A DNA stretch of 6,883 nt from an uncultured Eggerthella sp. (GTDB lineage: Bacteria; Actinomycetota; Coriobacteriia; Coriobacteriales; Eggerthellaceae): positions 1 to 6,883 of the forward strand of contig URMQ01000084.1 of NCBI GenBank assembly GCA_900548955.1, in the 5' to 3' direction. The first letter of the stretch is position 1; each line of letters opens with the position of its first letter. Below are positions 1-5,554 of the stretch, piece after piece. The position numbers and the translations under genes were made by a program. The notes beneath the pieces were generated by a model, which saw only the letters and a list, made by a program, of their open reading frames with translations, searched no databases and had not been told where the DNA came from.

Positions 1-2
1 AC

Positions 3-92
3 GACGAGTGGAAAGAGGGTAATGCACGTGAAAATCAGGCGCTATTTGATTGCCAGGGAAAAGTATTGCCGTCGGTAAAAGTTTTTAATTAA
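3..92 (+). CDS. C-terminal end of a probable GH53 arabinogalactan endo-beta-1,4-galactanase (partial, cut by left edge)
   Basis: An open frame enters from the left edge and ends at TAA (90-92), leaving 29 residues. The segment reads ENQALFDCQGKVLPSVKVFN at its very end. This matches the conserved C-terminal pattern of family 53 glycoside hydrolases, roughly W.NQALFDF.GK.LPSL.VF, as I recall it. These enzymes cut beta-1,4-galactan side chains of pectin and are usually secreted or surface-bound. The catalytic glutamates lie outside the window and cannot be checked. The usual Phe of ALFDF is Cys here. The other two forward frames lack this similarity. A T7 run follows the stop directly but no GC-rich stem precedes it, so no terminator is called. 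The assignment rests on this short tail only. Confidence 0.55.
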   Translation, partial: DEWKEGNARENQALFDCQGKVLPSVKVFN

Positions 93-246
93 TTTTTTTG
101 TAGAATTATTAGATATCTTTCATTCAAAGTTTCATTTCATATTGTGATTAATACCTCTTATTTGAAATGATTCCCTTATCTTTTTGTGATCTACCGTATA
201 GATATTCATATCGAAATTTCATTACATTCGAAATGAGGGGATTTGA
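93..246. promoter_or_regulatory. AT-rich intergenic region with TCATTTCA/TGAAATGA repeats, probable control region of the 247-747 gene
   Basis: This 154-base gap between two plus-strand genes is very AT-rich. It holds an 8-bp inverted repeat, TCATTTCA (132-139) and TGAAATGA (163-170), and a further copy of GAAATGA at 230-236 next to the ribosome binding site. It also contains the palindrome GAAATTTC (213-220). A weak sigma-70-like candidate is TTGAAA (162-167), 17 bases, TGTGAT (185-190). A separate -10-like TATAGA lies at 197-202 without a good -35. Neither promoter is convincing. The repeats could be operator half-sites, or chance in AT-rich DNA. Confidence 0.3.
235..240 (+). promoter_or_regulatory. 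Ribosome binding site (GAGGGG) supporting a TTG start
   Basis: GAGGGG lies six bases before TTG at 247-249. An in-frame TGA (244-246) sits directly before that TTG, so no earlier start is possible. The first in-frame ATG (289) has only a GGAG at 271-274, 14 bases away. The TTG is therefore the better start. Confidence 0.6.
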
Positions 247-747
247 TTGGACCACAAAGAAGCTAGTGTCGGAGACGATGGTCTCTATATGACGAAAAAA
301 CGAATTATGATGCACCACATCCTTAACTTTGCACTGGTTTGGGGAATAGTTTCATTTTTACTAACGCTTCTATTTGCCGCCCTCGCTTACTTCCAAGGGC
401 AAACTTTTATTGGATGGGAGCTTAAAGCGTATGGCGGTAATACCTTCAACGGATATTACACCGCAGATCTTCTAAGAATTGAAGCTGCTCTTTGTTTTGT
501 ACTTGGGATTCTTTTTGTAGTTATTTACCAAGCGGGCTTCATGTGGCTCTATGAGAGAAGAAGCCAAAAAGTATTCTTAATCGCACTCTTTGCTGCCATA
601 ATTGCTTGTGTGGTTTGGGAAATATTTTTGCTTACAATTAGCGCTTTTGATCCCATTGCACTTCTTGGCATTCTTTTTTCTTCTTGTATTATCCTATGCA
701 ATAAACGCGTTGAAAAAGAGAGAAAAGAAATCGACCTTACCGTTTAA
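247..747 (+). CDS. Small integral membrane protein with four predicted helices, function unknown
   Basis: This 166-residue protein belongs to no family I recognise. Hydrophobic stretches suggest four membrane helices at about residues 25-48, 75-98, 107-130 and 134-151. A charged N-terminus (about 22 residues, KKR at 17-19) and a Lys/Glu/Arg-rich tail (from residue 152) probably both face the cytoplasm. The longest loop, about residues 50-74, would be outside and is Gly/Tyr/Asn-rich. There is no signal peptidase site, enzymatic motif or zinc motif. The TTG start is chosen because GAGGGG sits six bases upstream. If ATG at 289 is used instead, the protein is 152 residues. It stands alone between the GH53 gene and a converging operon, so context gives no role. 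Its last seven codons are also the left arm of the shared terminator, and its stop lies in the loop. That it is a real gene is well supported by the helix pattern, start signal and terminator. Confidence 0.75.
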   Translation: MDHKEASVGDDGLYMTKKRIMMHHILNFALVWGIVSFLLTLLFAALAYFQGQTFIGWELKAYGGNTFNGYYTADLLRIEAALCFVLGILFVVIYQAGFMWLYERRSQKVFLIALFAAIIACVVWEIFLLTISAFDPIALLGILFSSCIILCNKRVEKERKEIDLTV

Positions 748-764
748 AGTAAGGTCGATTTCTT
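725..764. terminator. Bidirectional intrinsic terminator between convergent genes
   Basis: A perfect 16-bp inverted repeat pairs 725-740 (AAGAAATCGACCTTAC) with 749-764, around an 8-base loop CGTTTAAA (741-748). In the minus direction it is followed by a T-rich run (TTTCTTTTCTCTC), so it best serves the methyltransferase, whose stop is 20 bases upstream. In the plus direction the T-run is only TTTCTT, within the arm. The arm overlaps the last codons of the 247-747 gene, and that gene's TAA (745-747) falls in the loop. Confidence 0.85.
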
Positions 765-783
765 CAATATAACGAACATTCAA

Positions 784-1713
784 CTACGCAAATTTGAGAT
801 CTACTAGAATCTGATTACCCTGGCGATATAACTTAGATATCTTCTTTCGATTAGCTCTGTCAATATCTTCTAGCGCTTCTTTAGGAGGAAACGCCGTATC
901 AAATACTTGAACAGATGGATCATTCTTAAACCAAGAATGAAATACGCTTTTCGCATTAAGGTCAAACAGGTGGAATCCGATTTCACTATTTCCAGCTTTT
1001 CCTCCGCAGCACTTCAACATCACCAAAGCATTTGCAAAAGTGGCTCTTATCAAACAAACCAATTCTTTTACTTTTTTTGCTGGCCAGTTTTCACCAATAG
1101 CGGCAATAAAAACGAAACCGTTCTTTGCTTTACACAATTCCAAGACTCGCTTTATCCATTCCGTATTGTCTGAATCCCAAACAACTTGGTTGATTCGGGA
1201 ATCTTGGTCAAAACCTAAATCTTTTCGCAATTTAAGAACTTCTGGGCTGTCTAGCTCTATCCAACGCGCCCTTTTATTATCTAATTGATAATACAATGTG
1301 CTTAGTCCGCAATTGATTTCTACTATGTTCGCTTTTGGATTCCGCTTCAAGAAGTTTCTTGCCACGGCAATGTAATGGCTTTGTTCATATGCATGAAGGT
1401 ACGACAGGGGATAAAAGCTTTTAACCTGCTCAGACGTGCAGCATGTTTCAGCAACTTGAACCGCAGCCTTGTCTTCAAAAAGAGAGGGATAATTTGAAGT
1501 ACAGCGGGCTCTTTCTAAAAGCGGCTCTAAAAACATTTGATCAGAGGAGGTAAAAACGCGAGAGCTAAGAGTTTTTGGCAAAGAAAACGCACAGCCCCAA
1601 GCAGATCTCTCTGCTGCTTTTGATGCTATCTCTCTTTGCTGAGCTTGTTGGATAATGTCATCATATTCTTTCTGTTCTTTTTCTCGGCGTTGACGAAACT
1701 TACTGAACAGCAT
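784..1713 (-). CDS. Class I SAM-dependent methyltransferase, LCM / COG3315 type
   Basis: The protein has 309 residues. The middle carries the signature of leucine carboxyl methyltransferase-like enzymes (COG3315, which includes polyketide O-methyltransferases such as TcmP). VEINCGLSTLYYQLDN at 131-146 corresponds to the SAM-binding G-C-G-L-x-T-x-x-x-x-L-D loop. WIELDSPEVLKLR at 151-163 supplies the acidic ribose-binding residue (E153 or D155). The first Gly of the usual GCG is Asn134, and the usual Arg before the LD pair is Gln143. Residues 1-36 are highly charged and probably helical, an N-terminal extension without known function. The open frame could begin seven codons earlier, but GAGGAGGGG six bases before ATG at 1713 decides this start. 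It follows the MFS gene after 44 bases and is probably cotranscribed with it, ending at the shared terminator. The methyl acceptor is unknown. The family is fairly certain and the substrate is not. Confidence 0.8.
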   Translation of the reverse strand: MLFSKFRQRREKEQKEYDDIIQQAQQREIASKAAERSAWGCAFSLPKTLSSRVFTSSDQMFLEPLLERARCTSNYPSLFEDKAAVQVAETCCTSEQVKSFYPLSYLHAYEQSHYIAVARNFLKRNPKANIVEINCGLSTLYYQLDNKRARWIELDSPEVLKLRKDLGFDQDSRINQVVWDSDNTEWIKRVLELCKAKNGFVFIAAIGENWPAKKVKELVCLIRATFANALVMLKCCGGKAGNSEIGFHLFDLNAKSVFHSWFKNDPSVQVFDTAFPPKEALEDIDRANRKKISKLYRQGNQILVDLKFA

Positions 1714-1719
1714 CTCAAA

Positions 1720-1728
1720 CCCCTCCTC
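1720..1728 (-). promoter_or_regulatory. Ribosome binding site (GAGGAGGGG) setting the methyltransferase start
   Basis: On the minus strand GAGGAGGGG is followed by six bases and then ATG (1713-1711). The upstream in-frame ATG at 1734 lies on the wrong side of this site and has no site of its own, so the seven extra residues are probably not translated. Confidence 0.8.
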
Positions 1729-1757
1729 TGCCATACCTTACATAACCTGAAGCTTAC

Positions 1758-3230
1758 TTACTTAGAATACTTTTCAGCATCTTCAAGAACATCCGCATTA
1801 ATTTCCTCTAATGAGCGACCTGTTGTCTCAACAGCAAGGAACGCAACAATTAAGGCTCCGGCAACGCAGATTAAACCATTTACTAAATAAACACCGGTTG
1901 CACCGAGACTTGTCTGTAGTAGCGCAGCAATCCAAAATGGGCTCAATACCGCACCTACGCGTCCAATGGCGTTACCCATGCCAGCACCACGAACACGAAT
2001 TTGTGTTGGGAATGGTTCTGGAAGATAAACCGATGAAGCAATGAGGCCCCAATAATTTGTCCAGGCTGCCAAGAAGAATCCAACAGCAACGATAGCGATA
2101 AAGTTATCAACTGGGATAAGCGTCCAAAGATAACCGATAATGCCTGATCCCAAAATACCAATAATGAGCTGAGGCTTTCTTCCCCATTTATCAACTAGCA
2201 AACTCAGAATTGCAATACCAACCGGGATACCGATAAGAATCATTGTAGTGAGCGCTGTTGAGAACTGAACATCCAAACCTCTCTGAACAAAGATAGTCGG
2301 TGTCCACGTAATAATCGTATAGCTAACTACAAAATTACAGAACTGGATTGTACCCGCAACGATAGTACGGGGAAGCATACGCTTTGAGAACAAGAATCGA
2401 TATGGAAGTTCTTTGGGCTGATTTTTTGCCTCTTCAACCATTTTCGCGATTTCTTCATCAGGAATAGGATCGACCGTGTGGCCCAGTTCTCGCATCTGAT
2501 TTTCCATTTGAGTAACACGTGCATCAGCTTCATCGTTACGGCCGTGCTGAGCAAGCCAACGAGGAGATTCAGGGAACCACTTAACAATGCACAAAATAAC
2601 AGCAAGTCCCATACACGCTGCGATAATAAACATAGCACGCCAACCGACCACTGGGAGAAGGAACGTGCAAAGCAAAGTTGCCGTTGGCGTACCAGCATTT
2701 GCAATAAGGCCTACCCAAGCCTGATAGCGACCTCGATGTTCAATAGGACTAAATTCACTCATAGCACCATAGCCACATGGATATGTTGCTCCCAAGCCAA
2801 GTCCCATGAAGAATCGAGTTACGGTAAGAAATACCATGTTCGGCGCCATAGAGGCAACAACTGCCGAAATGGTAAAGATAGCTGGGAAGATAAGTAATGC
2901 TTTCTTTCGTCCGATACCATCAGAAACAACACCCGAAATCAAGCCACCGAATAAGTAACCTAGCGCAGTGATAGAAACAAATATTGCATTAGCATCTACG
3001 TTAGACCACCCCGTGGTTAAAAATTGAGCAATAATTGGACCCGCGATGTTCATATCAATCGAGTCACAGAAGCAGATACCACCTGCTAGCCAAAGGACAA
3101 TACGTACTGCTTTGCCAGCAGGAATTCTGTCTAGTCGTGCCGCAATACCATAGTACGACTTTTGCAAAGACCCCTTAGCTGATTCCTCTACAGCATCAAG
3201 CCTTGCATTAATTTCAGCGGATGAACTCAT
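1758..3230 (-). CDS. MFS transporter, metabolite:H+ symporter type (probable organic or aromatic acid uptake)
   Basis: This 490-residue protein has the composition and length of a 12-helix major facilitator permease, with about 40 cytoplasmic residues first. TM1 carries CDSIDMN (D56 and D59), like the DGxD motif that couples protons in aromatic-acid:H+ symporters. Motif A is G96-K110 (GLISG.VSDGIGRKK), and its second-half counterpart is VDKWGRKP (346-353). TM4 has TRFFMGLGLGATYP (138-151), followed by SEFSP..HRGRYQ (158-170). PESPRWL (220-226) and the C-terminal ETTGRSLEEI (468-477) are shared with sugar-porter, SV2 and metabolite:H+ symporter families. A hydrophilic central loop covers about 225-280. 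ATG at 3230 is preferred over ATG at 3251 because AAGGAGGG lies five bases before it. It is the first gene after the 3231-3513 control region and is followed closely by the methyltransferase. Import of quinate, shikimate or a similar plant acid is inferred from the neighbouring enzymes. Confidence 0.88.
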   Translation of the reverse strand: MSSSAEINARLDAVEESAKGSLQKSYYGIAARLDRIPAGKAVRIVLWLAGGICFCDSIDMNIAGPIIAQFLTTGWSNVDANAIFVSITALGYLFGGLISGVVSDGIGRKKALLIFPAIFTISAVVASMAPNMVFLTVTRFFMGLGLGATYPCGYGAMSEFSPIEHRGRYQAWVGLIANAGTPTATLLCTFLLPVVGWRAMFIIAACMGLAVILCIVKWFPESPRWLAQHGRNDEADARVTQMENQMRELGHTVDPIPDEEIAKMVEEAKNQPKELPYRFLFSKRMLPRTIVAGTIQFCNFVVSYTIITWTPTIFVQRGLDVQFSTALTTMILIGIPVGIAILSLLVDKWGRKPQLIIGILGSGIIGYLWTLIPVDNFIAIVAVGFFLAAWTNYWGLIASSVYLPEPFPTQIRVRGAGMGNAIGRVGAVLSPFWIAALLQTSLGATGVYLVNGLICVAGALIVAFLAVETTGRSLEEINADVLEDAEKYSK

Positions 3231-3235
3231 TTTTT

Positions 3236-3243
3236 CCCTCCTT
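3236..3243 (-). promoter_or_regulatory. Ribosome binding site (AAGGAGGG) setting the MFS start
   Basis: AAGGAGGG stands five bases before ATG (3230-3228) on the minus strand. The longer frame's ATG at 3251 would encode MNRRREK, which is simply translation of this site and its flanks, so that start is rejected. Confidence 0.85.
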
Positions 3244-3316
3244 CTATTCATCTGAAACTATGAGATCCCCATCGAATTAAAACCTCCATTCCCTTCGCTT
3301 TTGGCTTCCAATTCTT

Positions 3317-3352
3317 GAAAGTTCGTCCAACACCCCTCTGAACGAAACTTTC
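3317..3352 (-). promoter_or_regulatory. Imperfect inverted repeat upstream of the MFS gene, possible operator or 5'-UTR hairpin
   Basis: GAAAGTTCGTCC (3317-3328) pairs with GAACGAAACTTTC (3340-3352). Seven outer base pairs are continuous. After a one-base bulge at 3345 three more pairs follow, then a mismatch and one further G-C pair. It lies 87-122 bases before the MFS ATG. No T-run follows in the minus direction, so a terminator or attenuator of the usual kind is unlikely. A dyad regulator site is as plausible as an RNA hairpin. Confidence 0.35.
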
Positions 3353-3420
3353 TAATTTGAGATTACGTCCCTTAACGCCCGAGTTCTAATTTCAAAAAGA
3401 CTACTTAGATTACAAAAAGA
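3350..3420 (-). repeat. Cluster of short direct repeats in the MFS control region
   Basis: Three pairs of direct repeats lie in 71 bases (plus-strand spelling). TTCTAATTT occurs at 3350-3358 and 3384-3392. AGATTAC occurs at 3360-3366 and 3407-3413. CAAAAAGA occurs at 3393-3400 and 3413-3420, exactly 20 bases apart, close to two helical turns. They fill the region where a promoter for the transporter gene would be expected, which suggests regulator binding sites. No good -35/-10 pair for the minus strand could be picked out. AT-rich chance repetition remains possible. Confidence 0.35.
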
Positions 3421-3455
3421 AACATTTTCGTTACCGCTGATGAAATATCGTTATG

Positions 3456-3486
3456 AAAGGGTGCCCGCTAATGTCGGACACCCTTT
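3456..3486 (-). terminator. Terminator-like hairpin after the Gfo/Idh gene
   Basis: AAAGGGTGCCC (3456-3466) and GGACACCCTTT (3476-3486) form a stem with a nine-base loop. The single position that is C-A on the plus strand becomes a G-U pair in minus-strand RNA, giving 11 continuous pairs there. The hairpin therefore fits the minus-strand gene ending at 3514. The following bases (CATAACGAT) are not T-rich, so it may terminate weakly or mainly protect the 3' end. It divides the enzyme operon from the MFS-methyltransferase unit. Confidence 0.6.
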
Positions 3487-3513
3487 AAACATACTCTTAT
3501 TTGAAAGCGACAA

Positions 3514-4557
3514 TTACAGATCAACAGGTAATTTCGAATCTATCGAATCAAAGATCGCGTTAATTACTTTCAAAGTATCTAATGCGTCTTTCCCGCTACA
3601 ACGCGGTTGAGTTTCTTTCCCGAGACATAGATCAATAAAATGATCCAACTCAGCACGCATAGGATCATTTTTTTCAACATCATAGTGCTCATGAATCAAT
3701 GGACTCGTCCAACCAAAAGCGCCATCGTCGTAGTAATAGAAATCCATATTCGGGAAGCCGAATGACCCCTTCGTTCCATAAACTCTTAAACTATTCTCTC
3801 CTGGACACATGTTCCAAAAAACATTTTCTTCCGCTGCAAGATCGTAATTCCAAGGTCCTGGCGTCCCGTCACTAATAAAGTAACTCGCAGTAACGCCCCC
3901 TTCGTATTCAACAATTGCAGTTACAGAATCCTCAACCTCATTGCCTCGAATAGTATTCCTAGCTGCCGCATACACTCTTTGAGGTTTCATTCCTGCAACA
4001 AAGTTCAAGTCGTCAAAATCGTGAATAGCGTTAATTAAAAGTGGTCCACCTCCTTTTTTAACGCGCCACTCAACGTCAAAATAGTCACGATCATTTGCAA
4101 TTGCGAAACTGCTCTGAATACCAACTATGTCTCCAAGTTTTCCAGATTCAATAAACTTGCGAAGAAATTGATAACGACTTGAAGATCTGCGATGGTGGCC
4201 AACTAAGAGTGTTACCCCTGCTTTTTCGCATATATCAATAATGTGCTCAGCCTCTGGAACCGTATTAGCTATTGGTTTTTCCAGCAAAATATACTTAATT
4301 CCAGCCTCGATAGACTTTTCAACCGCTGGAACATGCAAGCCATTAGGAAGAGCAATTGCAACTGCATCGAGTTCCACTTGCTTTAAAAGAAGTCCATAGT
4401 CTTCGAACCTCATAACTTGCAACTCATTAGCAATTTCTACTGCCTGATCTCCAAATCCTGCCACAGCAACTAAATCGACATTTTCATTTTTCACCGCATC
4501 ATGAGCAATTTTTGAGCCCTGATTCAAACCAAGTACGGCAAGTTTTACTTTTGACAT
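3514..4557 (-). CDS. Gfo/Idh/MocA family NAD(P)-dependent oxidoreductase
   Basis: The 347-residue length is normal for the family, whose members oxidise or reduce hydroxyls of sugars, cyclitols and related rings. The N-terminal Rossmann domain (about 1-120) starts KLAVLGLNQGSKIAH (5-19). LLEKPIANT (91-99) contains the family's catalytic Lys, K94. GHHRR (120-124) opens the C-terminal alpha/beta domain. KKGGGPLLINAIHDFDDL (167-184) matches the substrate-site motif GGG-x-L-x-D-x-G-x-H, with catalytic His179. The Asp usually three residues before that His is Asn176 and the Gly is Ala177, a variant I associate with the GHHRR subgroup. The open frame could start 18 codons earlier, but GGGGAGG four bases before ATG at 4557 sets the start. 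It follows aroE after 60 bases and was probably cotranscribed with it, ending at the 3456-3486 hairpin. The substrate is unknown. A cyclitol or quinate/shikimate-like compound is inferred from context. Confidence 0.88.
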   Translation of the reverse strand: MSKVKLAVLGLNQGSKIAHDAVKNENVDLVAVAGFGDQAVEIANELQVMRFEDYGLLLKQVELDAVAIALPNGLHVPAVEKSIEAGIKYILLEKPIANTVPEAEHIIDICEKAGVTLLVGHHRRSSSRYQFLRKFIESGKLGDIVGIQSSFAIANDRDYFDVEWRVKKGGGPLLINAIHDFDDLNFVAGMKPQRVYAAARNTIRGNEVEDSVTAIVEYEGGVTASYFISDGTPGPWNYDLAAEENVFWNMCPGENSLRVYGTKGSFGFPNMDFYYYDDGAFGWTSPLIHEHYDVEKNDPMRAELDHFIDLCLGKETQPRCSGKDALDTLKVINAIFDSIDSKLPVDL

Positions 4558-4561
4558 TTTT

Positions 4562-4568
4562 CCTCCCC
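4562..4568 (-). promoter_or_regulatory. Ribosome binding site (GGGGAGG) setting the Gfo/Idh start
   Basis: GGGGAGG precedes ATG (4557-4555) by four bases on the minus strand. The family's Rossmann strand begins only three residues after this ATG, as expected. The 18 residues upstream in the longer frame resemble nothing in the family. Confidence 0.8.
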
Positions 4569-4591
4569 ACAAGAATTGTTGTATCGTTTCA

Positions 4592-4611
4592 GTGTTTGAT
4601 CCCCTAAACAC
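4592..4611 (-). other. Small hairpin between the dehydrogenase and Gfo/Idh genes
   Basis: GTGTTT (4592-4597) and AAACAC (4606-4611) form a six-pair stem with loop GATCCCCT on the plus strand. It begins seven bases after the aroE stop. There is no T-run, so it is not a classical terminator. It could slow 3' decay or mark a processing site within the operon. It is short enough to be chance. Confidence 0.2.
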
Positions 4612-4617
4612 GTATTA

Positions 4618-5478
4618 TTAGAAGAAATTTTTTTCGATATAGGCAACAGGCATATCAGTGCCAAACCATATCTTTTCAGCTAAAGCCGCCTGTTGCAGAA
4701 GCATTCCTACGCCTCCGGCAGTAACCAGGCCATAGTCCTTTGCCATCTTAATCAGCTTTGTTTCCGAGGGTTTGTACACGGTATCTGCTACGACAAGACC
4801 TTCATGAAGCATTTCTTCATCAACCGATGATTGTCCTTCAAGCTCCCCAGAGCCAACTTTGGTCGCATTAACCAACAAGTCAGACACAAAAATACTTTCT
4901 TTAAGCTCATCTCGATTGTTTAGATCATGCAAGGTAACTTTTACGCCAGTACGTTCAATAAGCTGACTTAGGCGTTTTTCCGTCGAATCCCAAAAGCTAT
5001 CCTTAATGTTGTAAACATATATTTCTTCAGCTTGTTCAAGCGCTAACTGCGTGAAAACCGCAGATCCTGCGCCACCTGCACCAATGACTGTTGCAATTTT
5101 TCCTTTTGGATCAAAGCCAACGTTCTTAAGATTCTCAACAAATCCCGCACCGTCAGTATTGTGTCCAATGCATTTACCATCACGTATTTCAACCGTATTT
5201 ACAGCACCCATCAATTCCGCTGCTGGAGATAGCTCATCCATATATTCGCCAATATATGTTTTAAAAGGCATAGTGACGTTATATCCAACTGCAATATCTT
5301 TAAGACCAGCAACGACTTCTTTTAACTGATCCGTCTCAATCGGAAGACTTAAATACACCGCATTGACTCCGACTTCCTTAAAAGATGCAGTATGCATCAT
5401 CGGCGAAAAAGACTGAGTAATTGTATCTCCGCCAATAAGGCCAGCCAATTTGGTTTCTCCATTTATCGTCAATTCCAT
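4618..5478 (-). CDS. aroE: Shikimate/quinate dehydrogenase family protein (AroE/YdiB type), probably NAD-preferring
   Basis: The protein has 286 residues. AroE-family enzymes interconvert shikimate and 3-dehydroshikimate, and the YdiB-type members also quinate and 3-dehydroquinate. All key residues are present: the SFS motif (S23, S25), NVTMPFK with catalytic K73, N94 in AVNTV, NTDG with T108 and catalytic D109, and Q263 near the C-terminus. The nucleotide loop is GAGGAG (133-138). The strand after it reads YNIKD (156-160), where biosynthetic AroE has N-R-T/S with an Arg gripping the NADP phosphate. Ile158 replaces that Arg, while the following Asp resembles the NRRDEFF of YdiB. This points to NAD use and a catabolic role, by inference. 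ATG at 5478 is preferred to ATG at 5484 because the AGGAGGG site lies seven bases before the former and only one before the latter. It sits 76 bases after the CoA-transferase. The symbol names the family; a second, biosynthetic aroE may exist elsewhere. Confidence 0.9.
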   Translation of the reverse strand: MELTINGETKLAGLIGGDTITQSFSPMMHTASFKEVGVNAVYLSLPIETDQLKEVVAGLKDIAVGYNVTMPFKTYIGEYMDELSPAAELMGAVNTVEIRDGKCIGHNTDGAGFVENLKNVGFDPKGKIATVIGAGGAGSAVFTQLALEQAEEIYVYNIKDSFWDSTEKRLSQLIERTGVKVTLHDLNNRDELKESIFVSDLLVNATKVGSGELEGQSSVDEEMLHEGLVVADTVYKPSETKLIKMAKDYGLVTAGGVGMLLQQAALAEKIWFGTDMPVAYIEKNFF

Positions 5479-5485
5479 AATCATT

Positions 5486-5492
5486 CCCTCCT
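5486..5492 (-). promoter_or_regulatory. Ribosome binding site (AGGAGGG) deciding between two close aroE starts
   Basis: The minus strand reads AGGAGGG, A, ATG, ATT, ATG. The first ATG (5484) is only one base from the site and the second (5478) is seven, the normal distance. Translation should start at 5478, giving MELTING. Confidence 0.8.
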
Positions 5493-5554
5493 AAATAGGC
5501 AATTCTTTATCCTTTGAAAAATAGACAGCAATTTGCTCAAATTCACGCATATCT

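Noticed and set aside
78..100. T7 run right after the GH53 stop as an intrinsic terminator
   Set aside because: Only A/T-rich pairing (AAAA with TTTT, AATTAATT) precedes it, with no stable stem.
271..286. Small inverted repeat GAGAC/GTCTC between the TTG and the first ATG of the 247-747 gene
   Set aside because: Only five pairs with a four-base loop and inside the coding sequence; too weak to call an operator or a translation switch.
749..760. 12-base identity GTAAGGTCGATT shared with 6819-6830
   Set aside because: Both copies correspond to codons for Ile-Asp-Leu-Thr in unrelated genes. One is part of the terminator arm and the other is in the CoA-transferase start region. A chance match, with no flanking similarity.
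907..1288. Plus-strand open frames opposite the methyltransferase
   Set aside because: Antisense shadows of a well-supported gene, lacking ribosome binding sites and family similarity.
1955..2897. Several overlapping open frames of 79-139 codons on both strands inside the MFS gene
   Set aside because: They are shadows of the MFS reading frame, with no start signals of their own and no recognisable protein features.
3264..3288. Minus-strand GGAGG followed by ATG and a four-codon frame (MGIS) as a leader peptide
   Set aside because: Spacing is long (10 bases) and the peptide has no run of a regulatory amino acid. No attenuator follows it.
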